A stretch of 64,000 nucleotides of DNA from Drosophila persimilis. Taxonomy: Eukaryota; Arthropoda; Insecta; Diptera; Drosophilidae. This document shows positions 24,717 through 36,825 of the stretch, in pieces (within the stretch, counting starts at the first letter, position 1; each line of letters opens with the position of its first letter). The notes below the pieces were generated by a model. That model was given only the letters and a program-made list of their open reading frames with translations. It was not told the DNA's origin and made no database searches. The position numbers were made by a program, and so were the translations under genes. The stretch is taken from the NCBI RefSeq assembly GCF_003286085.1, contig NW_020825343.1:1426001-1490000 (forward strand), given 5' to 3'.

Positions 24717-27700
24717 TCCAGCTCCCTCTCCTGCCATGTGTGTGTGTGTGTTTGCCTACTTTATAATGGACTGAGGCACAAAACTAAATAAATTCTGCGC
24801 CCGAGCTATAATTAAATTTATGTGGCTGAGTCATTTTCCGTGTAGCTTGCTGCCTGCCACCACTGCCGGCGTCTGTCTATGTCATTGAGTGGCTTTTTAC
24901 AGGGTATCTGCCAGCCTCCGCCTCAAGCTGGCACCTTGGAAGACCTATTTCTTAGATATATACCCTGTATTAGCTTGAAAAACGCTGCTAAAGGCCGAAA
25001 TTTATTTGTATAATTATAAGATTAAGTCTTAAGACCCCATCTGATCTAGGGTATTTCTTTGGTACATTTCTGGCATTATTTATGCACATTCTATTGCACA
25101 ATGAAATCGGTTAAGCATGGCAAAACCGCAGCGTCAGCGACTTGCAATTTAGACAAAATAATTCCCACCAGATCCGTATACGAATATCTGTATCTATCTA
25201 TCTATCTATCTTTGCCCCTTGCTGCTGCAGCAGCAGCAGCAGCAGCTGGTGGTGGCATGGCTGTATGCCCCTCGCGTTTCATGATAATTAATTGCTTGTA
25301 TTTATTATTATTCATCTGTTTGAATCGCCTGAATCGCCTGAATCTGTTCTGTGATAGTTTCTTGACATTTAGTTTATATATTTCTGTGTTCGCCGGAACA
25401 GGTCTTTGAACTGTCTTTCGCATGTGCGCCAGATACAAGATACAAGATACTCACACATTCGACGGCTTCCTATTCCACTTCCACTTCCACTCAATGTTTG
25501 CCTTTTGTTTGAGGCATAATTATGTATGTATGTGCAAATGCTGACTAAGAGATGCAAATGCAGATCTTTTGGGGGTGGGGGAGGGGGTGCAACGGCTGAG
25601 AGGATTCGTGGAGGAGCAGGCCAGGTGATGCTGCTGATTCATGTCAACGGCTTACAATCAAAAATTGGTTTATTAAGCGTGTTTTGGGGAGTGGTCCAGC
25701 GCCAAGTCCAGGACGGTGACTCAGTCTCTGCCTCGTGCCCCAAGCCTTCTGTTTAAAATTCCCTTTGAAAAACGTTTCTTGTGTCTGTAATTACCTTTTT
25801 GGTATTTTTGGTATTTTGGGTGTTTTTTTTCTATTGAATCCAACAATTAAAACTTTGTGTAATAAATACTACATATAGAAATTACAGACAGACAGGTGCT
25901 CATGTCAATTGAAAGCCAACGCCTGCCGCATGGTCATTAAAAGTGGTCACCCCCCCCCCCACCACCTACCCCACCCCCTTCGCCCACTCTCGAATATGAA
26001 AGTGGGAGAATCGCATCGCATATGCATAGCGGCCAGAGACCTGGAGACAAAGAAACAAGCGACAATCCTCTCTCCCCCTTCCCCTCCCCCTCCCCCTCCC
26101 CCGTCCCCGTCTCTGGCTCTGCCGCACTGTAATTATAAAGAAATTTAAATAATAATAATACAAAAAGTGGGAAAACTTTTACGTCGCCAGCAATTAAAAA
26201 TATAAAATGTAAAAGAGCGAAAATACCAAGCCCCTCCCCTCACCCCTCACCCCTCACCCCGAATACAATAAAATATGATCGTGTAATTTTGTATTCTTTT
26301 TTTTTTATAGTTTTTAATTAATGGTTTTTTTACCCCCCCCGCCCCCCGTGCTTTCCTGCCATAGTTTTCCCTCATTTTTGTCGGTCAGTTTGAGGCACAT
26401 TTATTTGTGCGGAGTAATTATATAGTTTTTCCACTGGCTAAGATATATGGAATACGAAAACGAATACGAAAACGAATACGAATACGAATAGTAGTAGGAG
26501 AGCCAGTCCAGCCGTTGCTTTGTCATCGTGACGAGGCAGGTTTTGGTGGTAGAGGGGGCAGCGGGGGGGCAGGGGGTCTCCCTTGCACTTCTCTCGAAAC
26601 ATTATTATTTTTTTTTGTATTTTTCGAGGCATTTTCCTGCCCCCTCCGGTTCGTTTCCCTTCTGCCCCCCTGGGCTCTAGCGGAAATGAATGAAAAGTCG
26701 TTTTCAGTTGCCACATTTAGTGGCAAATCTACACAGGACACTCCTGCTTAATATTCCCCCCAAAACTGCGTTATTCCAAGTGGCAATTTATACATTAATC
26801 AGGCACTCTAAGCATTCGCCACGCTTCTCTCGATCCACCGATCTGCCCCGACATTCCCGTTACTCAATTAACATTTAAACAGTTAGCCACATAATTATTC
26901 GGCCCCGTAGAACATATGGCACCTGCTGGACCTGTAATCGCTGCTCGTTTGCCATTCCCAAAAATCCACTCTTGAACTCCAATTCCCATTCATTCGAACG
27001 TTGCCTCGTTATTTATAGCCCCTCGGCCCCCGCCCCCCGCCGCTCAACCCCCCGAAAGTGGCGTTATTAATAATATTTATTTAAATTGTTACTTTATTAA
27101 TCAAAAGCGCTGTTACACGTGCGTTCTGATTTTGTTGTATCTTCTTTTGTTCTTCTTCTGCTTTTTTTGTTTTTTTTTTTTTGGTTTTTTTGGTTTTCTT
27201 TTTTGTGGATCGTGTCGCTGGCTTTTTGTGTGTTTATTTGCATTAATTATTAATTTGCTCGTTTGGCAGTTTGCGCATGCGCAAATGTTATAAAAAAACA
27301 ACAACAGAGAGAGAGAGAGAGAGAGGAGGGGAGGGGAGACGGCGACGAAATGTTTAAATTTTATTTTAATACATTTGCTGCGGCCTTTGGGCCAGCGATC
27401 TGCTGTCCCCCTCCCCCCTGGGGCCCAGCCGCACCTCTCCATCGACAATCGGCGTGTGGCGGCTGTCGAGTGAAAAATCAAATACAAAGTTTAGCAGTGC
27501 TTAAAAATAGCTACGTTTTTGATTGATTCACACTTCGGGCTCGGCTACGTGCTACGAAGCAAGGCTGCTGTGGCAACTGCCCAGGGCGCGAGGGGGGGGG
27601 GCGACCTAACGAGGCTTGGATCGAGACCATTTCTAAGACAAATGCTAAATGAAAGCATTTCAATTGTCTGCATGAATGAAAATAGCCCCCCCCCCGTCCC

Positions 27701-28404
27701 TACCCCCCTCCCCCCACTCCTCGTCTCCAAAACGAAACAAAAGCCACAAAGCGGACAGAGCGGACTCTTTTTTTTTTTATGGCTCGCTCATGACGCGGCG
27801 CGTTTTGTGCGCGACAATAAACGCGCTGAACTGCAGATACATCCCATTTATGGGCCAGAAGGGCGGCAACATGGGGCATAATAATAAAATAATAAAACTT
27901 TATACTAAAAGAGTGTTCCTTTGTATGAAATATCAAAGAATATACCCGCTAAGCGTACTCATCTCCTCCCCCCCCACCCGATGCTTTTTGCCATAAAAAC
28001 TATCTTAAACAGATGGCCAAATGGATCATAAACATATATGCATATATATAGATCGTAAATCCAATGTATAGAGCCGCATTTATTAATCAAAACTATGTAA
28101 CCCCCCGAAAAGAGGGGCATGATGATTGTGTTCAAGAGGAGGCCTTAATCGATCCATAAGCCATCTAAAATATGGATATTTCCCAGTGGTTTCCATAACT
28201 AAATGAGACTTTAAAGGAAATCTTTCTTGTAACTAAAGAGGAACCACAAAATACTCTCCAAATTCAGAGATCCATTGAAATATAATCTATATATCATCAC
28301 CTGACCATCTTATAGATCGTTTAACAGCCAGATATCATATCCCCAACGACTCTCAAAGGGTATCCAACGCTTCGGGCAGCATTGTGTGGGTTGTTTTTTG
28401 TGGA

Positions 28405-28417
28405 ACAACTTTGTTGT
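28405..28417 (-). promoter_or_regulatory. Doublesex consensus match
   Basis: The minus strand reads ACAACAAAGTTGT and fits RNNACWAWGTNNY at all fixed positions. Confidence 0.35.
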
Positions 28418-30058
28418 TTTTGTCATAGAGCACGGCATATTTGCTCGTCAATTTTTACTAATAAAATTTAATTTATTTAAATTTCAAACGCCAGCCCATA
28501 GATGGGACATAAAAATCGAAAATCAAAAATCAAAAAAACATTGTTAAATGAAGCGAGAGATAAAAAATAATCATAGAAATACACAAAAATAAGGAAAACA
28601 ACCAGCAGTCCAACAAAAAAAAACAACAAATATTTCAATATCAACAAAATTGAAAGAAAACTTGAAGCCAAAAATGAGATAAATAATTTATGCCCAAAGA
28701 CATAATAAAATATCAGTCGTTTTGGTGTTTTTGTTTTTGTTGTGAAACCAACAATGAGAAACGCATCGAATGCGATGTACCCCTTGAGAAGAGTGGCAGG
28801 TGCAGAGCCCACGGGGTCCAATATACCCCATCGAGGGGTGGGCAAAGGCACAAATTACACAAATTTAAAAATAATAAAACTAAAACGTGTCTGCATAAAT
28901 TAATTAATAAGTCAATTTTCGATTGGGAATGTGAATGTGAATCCAAAAGGCGAATGGTAGATGGCGGATGGCAGACAAAAGCGATGGAAATACATTTAAA
29001 TATAATCCACACTGCAGATAAGTCGCTGAAATCCAATGCTGTTTATTGAAGATGAATCTGGGAAGGACTTGAAGGTACTTTGGGTGCACTACACCCCCCC
29101 AGCCCACCCTGTAGAGCCCCCAAAATGCCTGTCATTGGCCGGCCATAAAAAATACAACGTAAAACATTTTAGTTAATGTCTAAAAACAGATGAAAACCTT
29201 CAAAAGGGGGCAAAAAAAACAATATGGAAAATGGAAAAATAAATCTACAAGAAAAAGTAGAGCCCTAATAGTGGCAGCAACAATTTTAGCAACTCACGAA
29301 AGTCCCCATCCCCAGCACAAATAGAAATCTGTGTGTGGCGGGCGACTCATTAAAAGTAAATAAAAAAATCAGATACTAAAACAATCGAGAGAAGCGTTTC
29401 GTTTCGAGGGATGCTTGTTGAAAAAACGATGTTAAATAAACAAAGCAAAAAAAAATAAATATAAATATATACAAAAAAAAAAAAAAACAGAGAGAGAGAG
29501 AGAGAGAGAGAGGAACAAATAAAATATTGGAAATTCAAAGAGCAAACATTCAAAAGGCTAGTGGGACAGTGAAGATCGTATACCACGGACAATAGATGAT
29601 GGGTTTGGGATTTTGGTGTAAATTAATAAGCCCAACAATCCATCCATATACATTTTAAGATACATATGTACGCCCCCTAATGGCTTACGCATTTGGCATT
29701 TGGCTTTGAATTTGGTTTCATTTTCGAACGAGGATTTTTGATTTATTTCTTTTTAGCTGCGAGGCTAAAAATACATACATAAATACCGCAGCAAATAAAT
29801 ACAAATCTAGTTTTTTTTTTTGGCCATTTATTTATTTAATCAATTTTCGTAGGGGGGCTGCTTCGTGGCCTCTCTGGGTGTTGGGGCGGTGGGAGGGGGG
29901 ATTGTGGCTTTTTCTTGGGAAAACGTAAATGAATCATTTATAAAGATATTCACTGAGATGAGTATGAGTACACGCACGAGTACGTTTGTATTTATTTCGA
30001 GCGTTTATGTAATACGCGTTTTATTATTTCATTTTTCATTTAATTTCTTGCTCATTTC

Positions 30059-30071
30059 ACAACAATGTGCC
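30059..30071 (+). promoter_or_regulatory. Doublesex consensus match
   Basis: ACAACAATGTGCC fits RNNACWAWGTNNY. It sits between TTTATGT/TTTTATTATT sequence on the left and GCCGCCCC repeats plus TTTATAATTAAA on the right. Confidence 0.35.
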
Positions 30072-30650
30072 GCCCCTGTGCCGCCCCTGAGCCGCCCCCG
30101 TGCCGCCCCTGTGGCTGCGCCTTTTGTTTATAATTAAACGCAGAAAGGCAGCGTATTTCTTAATTATTTATTTTATTGTTGTTTATTTTTAAATGGGCTA
30201 CAGACAATTTCCGTGCACTTTAAGCGAAACAAATAAAAGTGACGCAGCCTTTTGGCACACACTGTGTTCTCGAGAGGAAGGGGGAAAACTACTTTTCCTT
30301 CATTGGAGGACTCATTGGAGGTGCTTCCCCCCCCCCATCCCCCGCGCACGCCCCCTGCCATAAATGCCTCCTTCGAGAGCATTACCAAAGCCGAAACATT
30401 AGCCATATATTTTGGACTTCAAACAGATTATGAATCGCTATCAAACAGAGATAGAGACGAATGCTTGCGGCAGGTCGTCTGGGCAAACAGCAGCCACACA
30501 CCCCCCCACACACACACACACACACACACACACAGGCATAGTGGCCAAGCCGCTCCTCAAGAGAGCCTCCTTCGGGCCTCCTCTGCTCGGAATGTCCTGC
30601 TCCTGTCGCTAATTGCCAGAGAGCGGTTCCTAATGCAAATTTAATCCATG

Positions 30651-30682
<32 letters not shown>

Positions 30683-31493
30683 CTTCGAATTATTTTCGCT
30701 GTTTCCGCAGATGCGCGGCAAAATCAATTCCAAAGCTGCCACAATCTGTGCTGCAATCTCAGCTGCAACATGCAACCTGCAATTCTGCGGCAAGCTCTTT
30801 GTGTGTGTGTGTGCGTGTGTATTTACATATGTAATGGTTTCCTCTCTGTGTGTGTGTGTGTGTATCTGTGGGCAATAATTATCTTGAGGCAGACAGCGAA
30901 TGGCGGCGGCGACTCTCGGCCTAAATCAATATTATGGCTGACTAATAAAGGTGTTGCTGCCACACACACACACAGATACAGATACAGATGCATCACAGAT
31001 ACAGAATTTCAGAGATGCGAAATGCATTTGCAATGGACAGACTTTTGACAGGAGGCCTGACAATTGGCATTAGAAATAAGTTTGAAATAATATAAAATGG
31101 AGAGACCGGCGACCGGCGACCAGCGACCGGCGACCAGCGACCAGCCCACGTCACGTCACGTCATTAAAGATGCATGCGGCCTGTCCGTTCGATGGCTGCT
31201 GCTGCACTTGCCCCGCTTTTTGGGGGGGAGCAGTATCTGTACCTCCATGATTGGTATTAATTACACGTACCCCATGGATGCCTCTCTAGGATGCAGGACC
31301 ACTCTCTCCACTCTATCTCTCTCTCTCTCTCTGGTAGAAAAAAACAATCAAATATGCATTTTAAAAGTTGGCCGAAGCCCCCGACTTTCGAGAGTCGAGA
31401 GTCGAGAGCCGAGACTCCCCCATGGCCCCGTGTGCAACTCAAACAGCAGCCAAAGGCCCCCAGACCCCAAAACCGTTATTTGTCTAACCTGTG

Positions 31494-31529
<36 letters not shown>

Positions 31530-34039
31530 GATATAGAGTGGGTGGACGGGGCCGTGCCTCTATTTACCCAGGACCCCCAGTAGCCAGAGCCCAGAGCCCG
31601 AGTGCATGCTGCGCTCTATGTTTTAGACAGTGCCTCCTGCCTCCTCTCTCTCCCGCTCTCTCTCTCTATGCTATTCAAAAAATTTAATGGCATTTTAAAT
31701 AAGAAATTACACAGGCCTTGCATATTTCATAAGACTTTTCCGTATGGCTCTGGCGATGGGCTTCTGACGATGGCGGCGGCGGCGGCGTCGGCTCAGAGTT
31801 CGACTCTTTCTGCTCTCCGGTCTGCTCGCGACTCCCCAAAGTATCAAATGGGGAAAAACTCTGTGCAGCGGGGCCCCCCAAAAGCAAAGAAAAGCGTGCC
31901 ATGGCTGCAAAATAGTGTTGCAGTTTTTTTTTTTTTCTTTTTTCCAAAGCCAAAATCGAAAGTCAAAGACTCGGCGGATACCCTGCAGCCCAAGCCGGGG
32001 GTATGCCCCTTCAAGAGCGTGGCATGGGCTGCACCGTAGCCTTGCATACCCGCGCCCATGCACAGGACACAGAAATAATGTCGGAATGTTAGCTGTAATT
32101 CTACTTGCAACACACACGGAGAGGCTCGGGCTACCTTTTTTGCATAGTAGCTTTTGTGCCTCATTTAATATTTATGTCTCTCTAAATATTAAATATTATT
32201 TCAAGGCTTTGCTGTGCGTTGCACCCTCCACCCCTTCCGGCGATTGCAGTTGCAGTGGCAGTTGCATGGTGGCCCGGTGCCTCTTCGATTGACAAAACGG
32301 CGCACAAAAAGCGTAGCATACATTTCAGCGCTTGACCTGAAGACAGCGGCTGGGCAGGGGGGGGGGAGGGGTGCGAGGGTTTACTTTCCTTTCTTTCGTT
32401 GCTTTCTATTTAAACTTAAGAGATTTGCTCGCACATGAATAATGAGTGACGGCACCTCCTGCCCCCGCCCCCTGCTGCATAGAGGAGGCGTGTGGGTGTG
32501 TGTGTGTGTGTGCCTTCTCCATGGTATTTTTTTCCAGTCGCTTGTCTGTCTGCTGCTGCTTATACAAGTATTCATATTTAATGACTGTGTGCAGCCGTTT
32601 TAACACTTTGTAGACTTTCTCCTCCACCCTTCAGGGGGTGGACTGCGCTTTCAATCAGCTTTCAAAGGACACGCAAGCACCGCAGTCCAAGAGGCAACTC
32701 CCAAGTCGTTACAATCCAGCCACTCGTCGCAAAGCGCAAGCTTTTGGTGTCCCAGCCCAAGCCCCAGCCCAAGCCCCATATATCCTCATTATCCCCTCAT
32801 GCTAAACAACAAAAAGAAAGGGGGAAAAAAAAACAGAAACAGAAACAATAAATTACTATTTGCAAGAGGTTAATTTTTACTGTGGAAGTGGCAGCCAGTG
32901 CCCTTCCCTGCTGGAAATTACATGAGCAACGCAGCAAGCGACGGGCAGAAATTGTTACAATTGTTGGCCCTCGGAAGCCTGGGGCCTGGGGATGGCATCG
33001 TGACACCCCCAGGAGGCTTGCCGATAGATGACAATAAAACCAATTGGATCTGCGATCAATATCCTCATTTAATGTGCAATGAGAGGGAAATCAATTGAAT
33101 ACGAGTGAAATACGAGGGATATTGGGGTTCGATGGATCATCAATATATATCCCGAGAGAACCCCAAGTATATTCCAACAATAAATATGCTTGGTGGATCC
33201 TCTTTTAGTTCAGTTCACGCGTCATCCAACAGCCACCCTCGGTTGATTGCCAAGGCAAGCCTCGTGTCACGTTGCCATCACTGACAAAAGGCGCGTCTCT
33301 CCACAGCAGACCGAATGAAGTCCAAGTCCGAGTGCCTGATGGAAGGCAAGAAGGACTCGCCTTCAAGCGGCTGAAGGAAGGGGGAGGAAGTGCAATCCAC
33401 GAAAGGACGAGCGCTCGCAAGACAACGCCTGGACTCTGTTCGGGGGCGCCACAAAACAGTACAAATAGCACACAAACAGAACAGAACAGAACACAGCAAA
33501 AACCAGCGAAAGGGAAGAGTGCCTGCCCCTTTGGATCGCGCGTTGTTGCATTTTTCGAGGGTCTGAAAGAAGGCTGGCGGCTGGCGGCTGGCGGCTGGCC
33601 GTGTGCTTCTCTGGCTGTTCTGTTCCGTTCTGTGCCCCTGCATTTGAATGTTTTATAGCGAATTTCAGTTGTCGGGCTGTGGTTACTTCTGTTCTGCGCC
33701 TCCCTGCCTCCCTGCCTCCCTGCCCCCTTGCCACCTTTCCCTTTTCCCTTGTGCCGAGGCATTCATTCCCTCTGGTTAGAGTTGGCAACTTGACACACCT
33801 CAATGCACGTTGCACGTTGCACGTTGCACTCAACACTTGGCGTATAATTATTTATTACATTTAAATTATTGTTGGCTGCCATTGTGTTGTGGCTGTTGTT
33901 TGTACGAGTGCTACCCATTATAAAGGGTACTACGGCTCACGGGAGATCTTTGTGGCGCTTCGAGGGTAATCTTTTTATTCCCAGAAAATTGTATTTATTC
34001 AAAAATATTCCCTTTCAAAGGTGTCTTTATTAAACATTC

Positions 34040-34640
34040 AACAGACTCTTTTTTTGAGTAGTTTGTGTATTTTCGATAGTGTTTTCAGTATTTATAGCAT
34101 TTTGTAGAATTTTTGATGGCCTTTCTAATTTTTGGTATAGTATTTCTAGTATTTTTATAGCATTTTAGTATTTTCGATCATTTGAATGGTATTTTTTAGA
34201 ATTTTGGATGGCCTTTCTAATATTTGGTAGGGTATTTCTAAATTTTTTTTATAGAATTCTAGTATTTTTTCAGATTTTAATGGTATTTGTAGTACTTATG
34301 ATGGCCTTTCTAGTATTTCGTATGGTATTTCTAGTATTTTCCAAGTATTTTTTCTAGTTTTGATTTCTTAAATAGTATTTAGAGTACTTGTATCGCATTT
34401 TTAGTATTTTAATGGTATTTAGAGTATTTTATTTACCATTTCTAATATTTAGATGGTATGCTTAGTACTTTTGATAGTATTTCTAGTATTTTCAATAGTA
34501 TTATTTTTAATTTTCAAAAAGAATCTTAATATTTTAGTACTAGAGGATAGTATTTTTGGTATTTTCGATATGATGTATTTTATTTCTAGTATATTCGTTG
34601 GTATTTATTGTATTTTGGGTGGTATTTTGTGCACAATCTA
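34040..34640 (+). repeat. Degenerate AGTATTTTTAGTATTT tandem array
   Basis: About 600 bp built from short units of the form AGTATTTCTAGTATTTT with GATGGCCTTTCTA and GATAGTATTT interruptions. Unit length is irregular, roughly 15-30 bp. It does not resemble coding sequence. Confidence 0.8.
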
Positions 34641-35058
34641 TTATTTCAGGGTATCTAGGGCTGAGCTACGCTCCCCATTTCTTTTTGTAAGCTAAACTTT
34701 CCCCCCTCCCCCTTCCCCGCGGCAGCGAAACCAAGAGGCATGCGGCAGAGAGAGCGAGCTTCATGCACTCGCACTTGGCTTTATGATTGCTACAATTATT
34801 TGTGGCATATGTTGTTGTTGTTGTTGTATTGTTTTTGTGTTGTTGCAACTATTTCCCGACGCCTCCCTGCAATGCCTTGGACTCTCTTGCCCCTCCTGCC
34901 ACACAGCAATTGTTTATGGCCGCCCTGTTTGTTGTTTTGCATTTCATTATTATATGCATTCGAATACGCGAAACGATATATAGAAAACAGAGACAGCCAC
35001 TGCTCAAGAAGAAGAGTTAGAGAGAGAGAGTTTTCCCCGCAAGGGTGTACACCTTACG

Positions 35059-35086
35059 CCCCCCCCCCCCCCCCCCCCCCCCCCCC
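35059..35086 (+). repeat. 28-base C homopolymer in intron 2
   Basis: Uninterrupted C run. Confidence 0.9.
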
Positions 35087-35839
35087 ACCCCTCAGTCCGC
35101 AGCACTCCTTTCTGCACCTTTCCTTGTGGCACTCGCTTTACGAAATGTGTTTTTCACATTATTCCCATGAATAATGCATTCGGCCAATATGCATATTTTA
35201 TGTGAAATTCGTGCAATAAAATACTATTAAATATTTAGTTGCTGCCACCGCTGCCGCTGCCGCTGCTTCTTCTGCCTGCTGCTGTCTTGTGGCGCCCCCC
35301 AACCCCCCAAAAAAAAGGATAGGCAGCTGCTACTACTTTTGGGTGTCCTGCCAGCCAGCGGTACGAAGGGGATTTATAAAAATGCAAATCGATTCGCGGT
35401 GCCAAGCCAGCAAGAAAATGGGTCTAAAGATACAGTACAGATCCACAGATACACGGGCCCCGCTGCAGTGGGGAGGGTCCTCGATAATTGTGGATTGAAG
35501 CAACTTCCGAATGGATGTCGATGTCGATGTCGATGTCTCTGCCGTGTAGCCCCATGGGAGGTGTACGCTTTCAAATGAATTATTTCTGTAGCGTCTTATA
35601 AAATTAATGAATGGCACGAGGCATGGGGCATGGGGCATGGGGCATGGGGGGGGGGCACTAAAAACGAGCGAAGGTGCGGCCGTCGTCTTGCGGCGTAACA
35701 GGAATCGCAGAAGCAGGAGCTAGTAGTTGCAGAAACAGAGAGAGAGAGGGGCAGAGAGAGGGGGCAGAGAGAGGGGGGTGGCGTGGCATGCGTGTGGTTT
35801 GGTGGCCGAGAAATACTCGCACAAATAAATGAATGAATG

Positions 35840-36160
35840 AATGAGCAGAGAGCAGCAGCAGCAGCAGCAAAGATGCCACAAGGAGCGACTGAGAGAGAGA
35901 GAGAGAACACTCTCGACACTCTCTCTCGTCCGAGAGCAACTGAGAGCTCTAGAGAGAGAGAAACTACTGGAGGCAGTAGTAATAGTGAAGGCTAAAAGGG
36001 AACAGGCGCCCATCAGCCAGAAGCAGCAGCAGCAGAGGCAAAAGTAGCCCCGGAAATGGCAAGGTCCTTGGGGCGGGGGCGGGGGTGGTGCCAACAGGGG
36101 GATGTTGGCGCGTGAGTGGGTGGCACGGCACGGCATGGCGGCTCTGTGGCAAGCAAAGCA
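35840..36160. promoter_or_regulatory. GAGA cluster with PHO-type cores, possible Polycomb response element
   Basis: GAGAG runs lie on both strands between 35889 and 35970 (GAGAGAGAGAGAG, CTCTCTCTCG, TAGAGAGAGAG). ATGGC/GCCAT cores follow, for example at about 36134-36140 (ATGGCGG). Clusters of GAGA and PHO motifs mark many Drosophila PREs. This is inference from motif content. Confidence 0.25.
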
Positions 36161-36805
36161 ACTTGCAGACAAGAGAAATAACAAACTTGAGACACCGCCG
36201 CCGACGCTGCCACCGACGCTGCCACTGCTGCCGCTGCTGCCACCACGGTAAAACACGAATCGAAAATGAATAATAAATAAAGTGTTATATAATATAAGAA
36301 ATATACAGGCAGCAGCAGAGGCAGCGGCAGCAGCAGCAGCGGTAATAGAAATGGAGGAAAAAAGGAAAGGGAAAACTACAGCAAAAGTTCGGTTAAGGAA
36401 TACGCGCGATGGTCGGACGGGGGGAGGGCGAGGGCGAGGGGGAGGGGCAATTGGGTTGGGATAAAGGTCTCGACACCCCCGCCCATCCATCTAGTTTTTA
36501 GTGGTATATCTTACACTTGGAGAAATAAGGGCCTCAAACGAAAAGGAGTTCTGTTTCCGGACCAAGAAATTAATGCATTTTCCTAAGAAAAATGGAGTAT
36601 TTTTGTGGTATTTTTTTGGTACTGATAATCCATAAAGGGGGGGCATCCCCCTGTTTTCTCTCTCTGTAGCAAGGGGAGTGGCTGGCCGTGGTGCGGGGGC
36701 AGTGAGGGGGGGGGGAATCGAGTGCTGAGTTTATGTGCGCGCTTGAAAAATAAAATTAAAATTGCATTAGAATCCAAAGGGGTATTACAGAACAGTAGTA
36801 GGAGT

Positions 36806-36825
36806 GGGGGGGGGGGGGGGGGGGG
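36806..36825 (+). repeat. 20-base G homopolymer in intron 2
   Basis: Uninterrupted G run in a generally G-rich 300 bp region (36690-36990). Confidence 0.9.

Larger units (their letters stand above)
28380..30300. promoter_or_regulatory. Candidate abdominal (dimorphic-type) enhancer region in intron 2
   Basis: This AT-rich stretch contains many TTTAT/ATAAA and TTTAC cores, the type bound by Abd-B. Examples are near 28472, 28690, 28872, 29041, 29826 and 29936-30020. It is bracketed by two exact Doublesex consensus matches: 28405-28417 (minus strand, ACAACAAAGTTGT) and 30059-30071 (plus strand, ACAACAATGTGCC). A near match lies at 28536-28548. In D. melanogaster the dimorphic element of the bab1 intron combines two Dsx sites with about a dozen Abd-B sites. 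The resemblance is in location and site content only; I cannot align it to the known element. Confidence 0.35.

Noticed and set aside
27481-27495. ACAAAGT Dsx-like core in intron 2
   Set aside because: The flanking Y position is A, so the full consensus fails; similar partial matches at 22595, 25851, 32605 and 38009 were rejected for the same kind of reason.
35720-36490. 256-codon minus-strand frame in intron 2
   Set aside because: Ser/Ala/Cys-rich translation of GA, CAG and GCC repeats within a well-supported intron.
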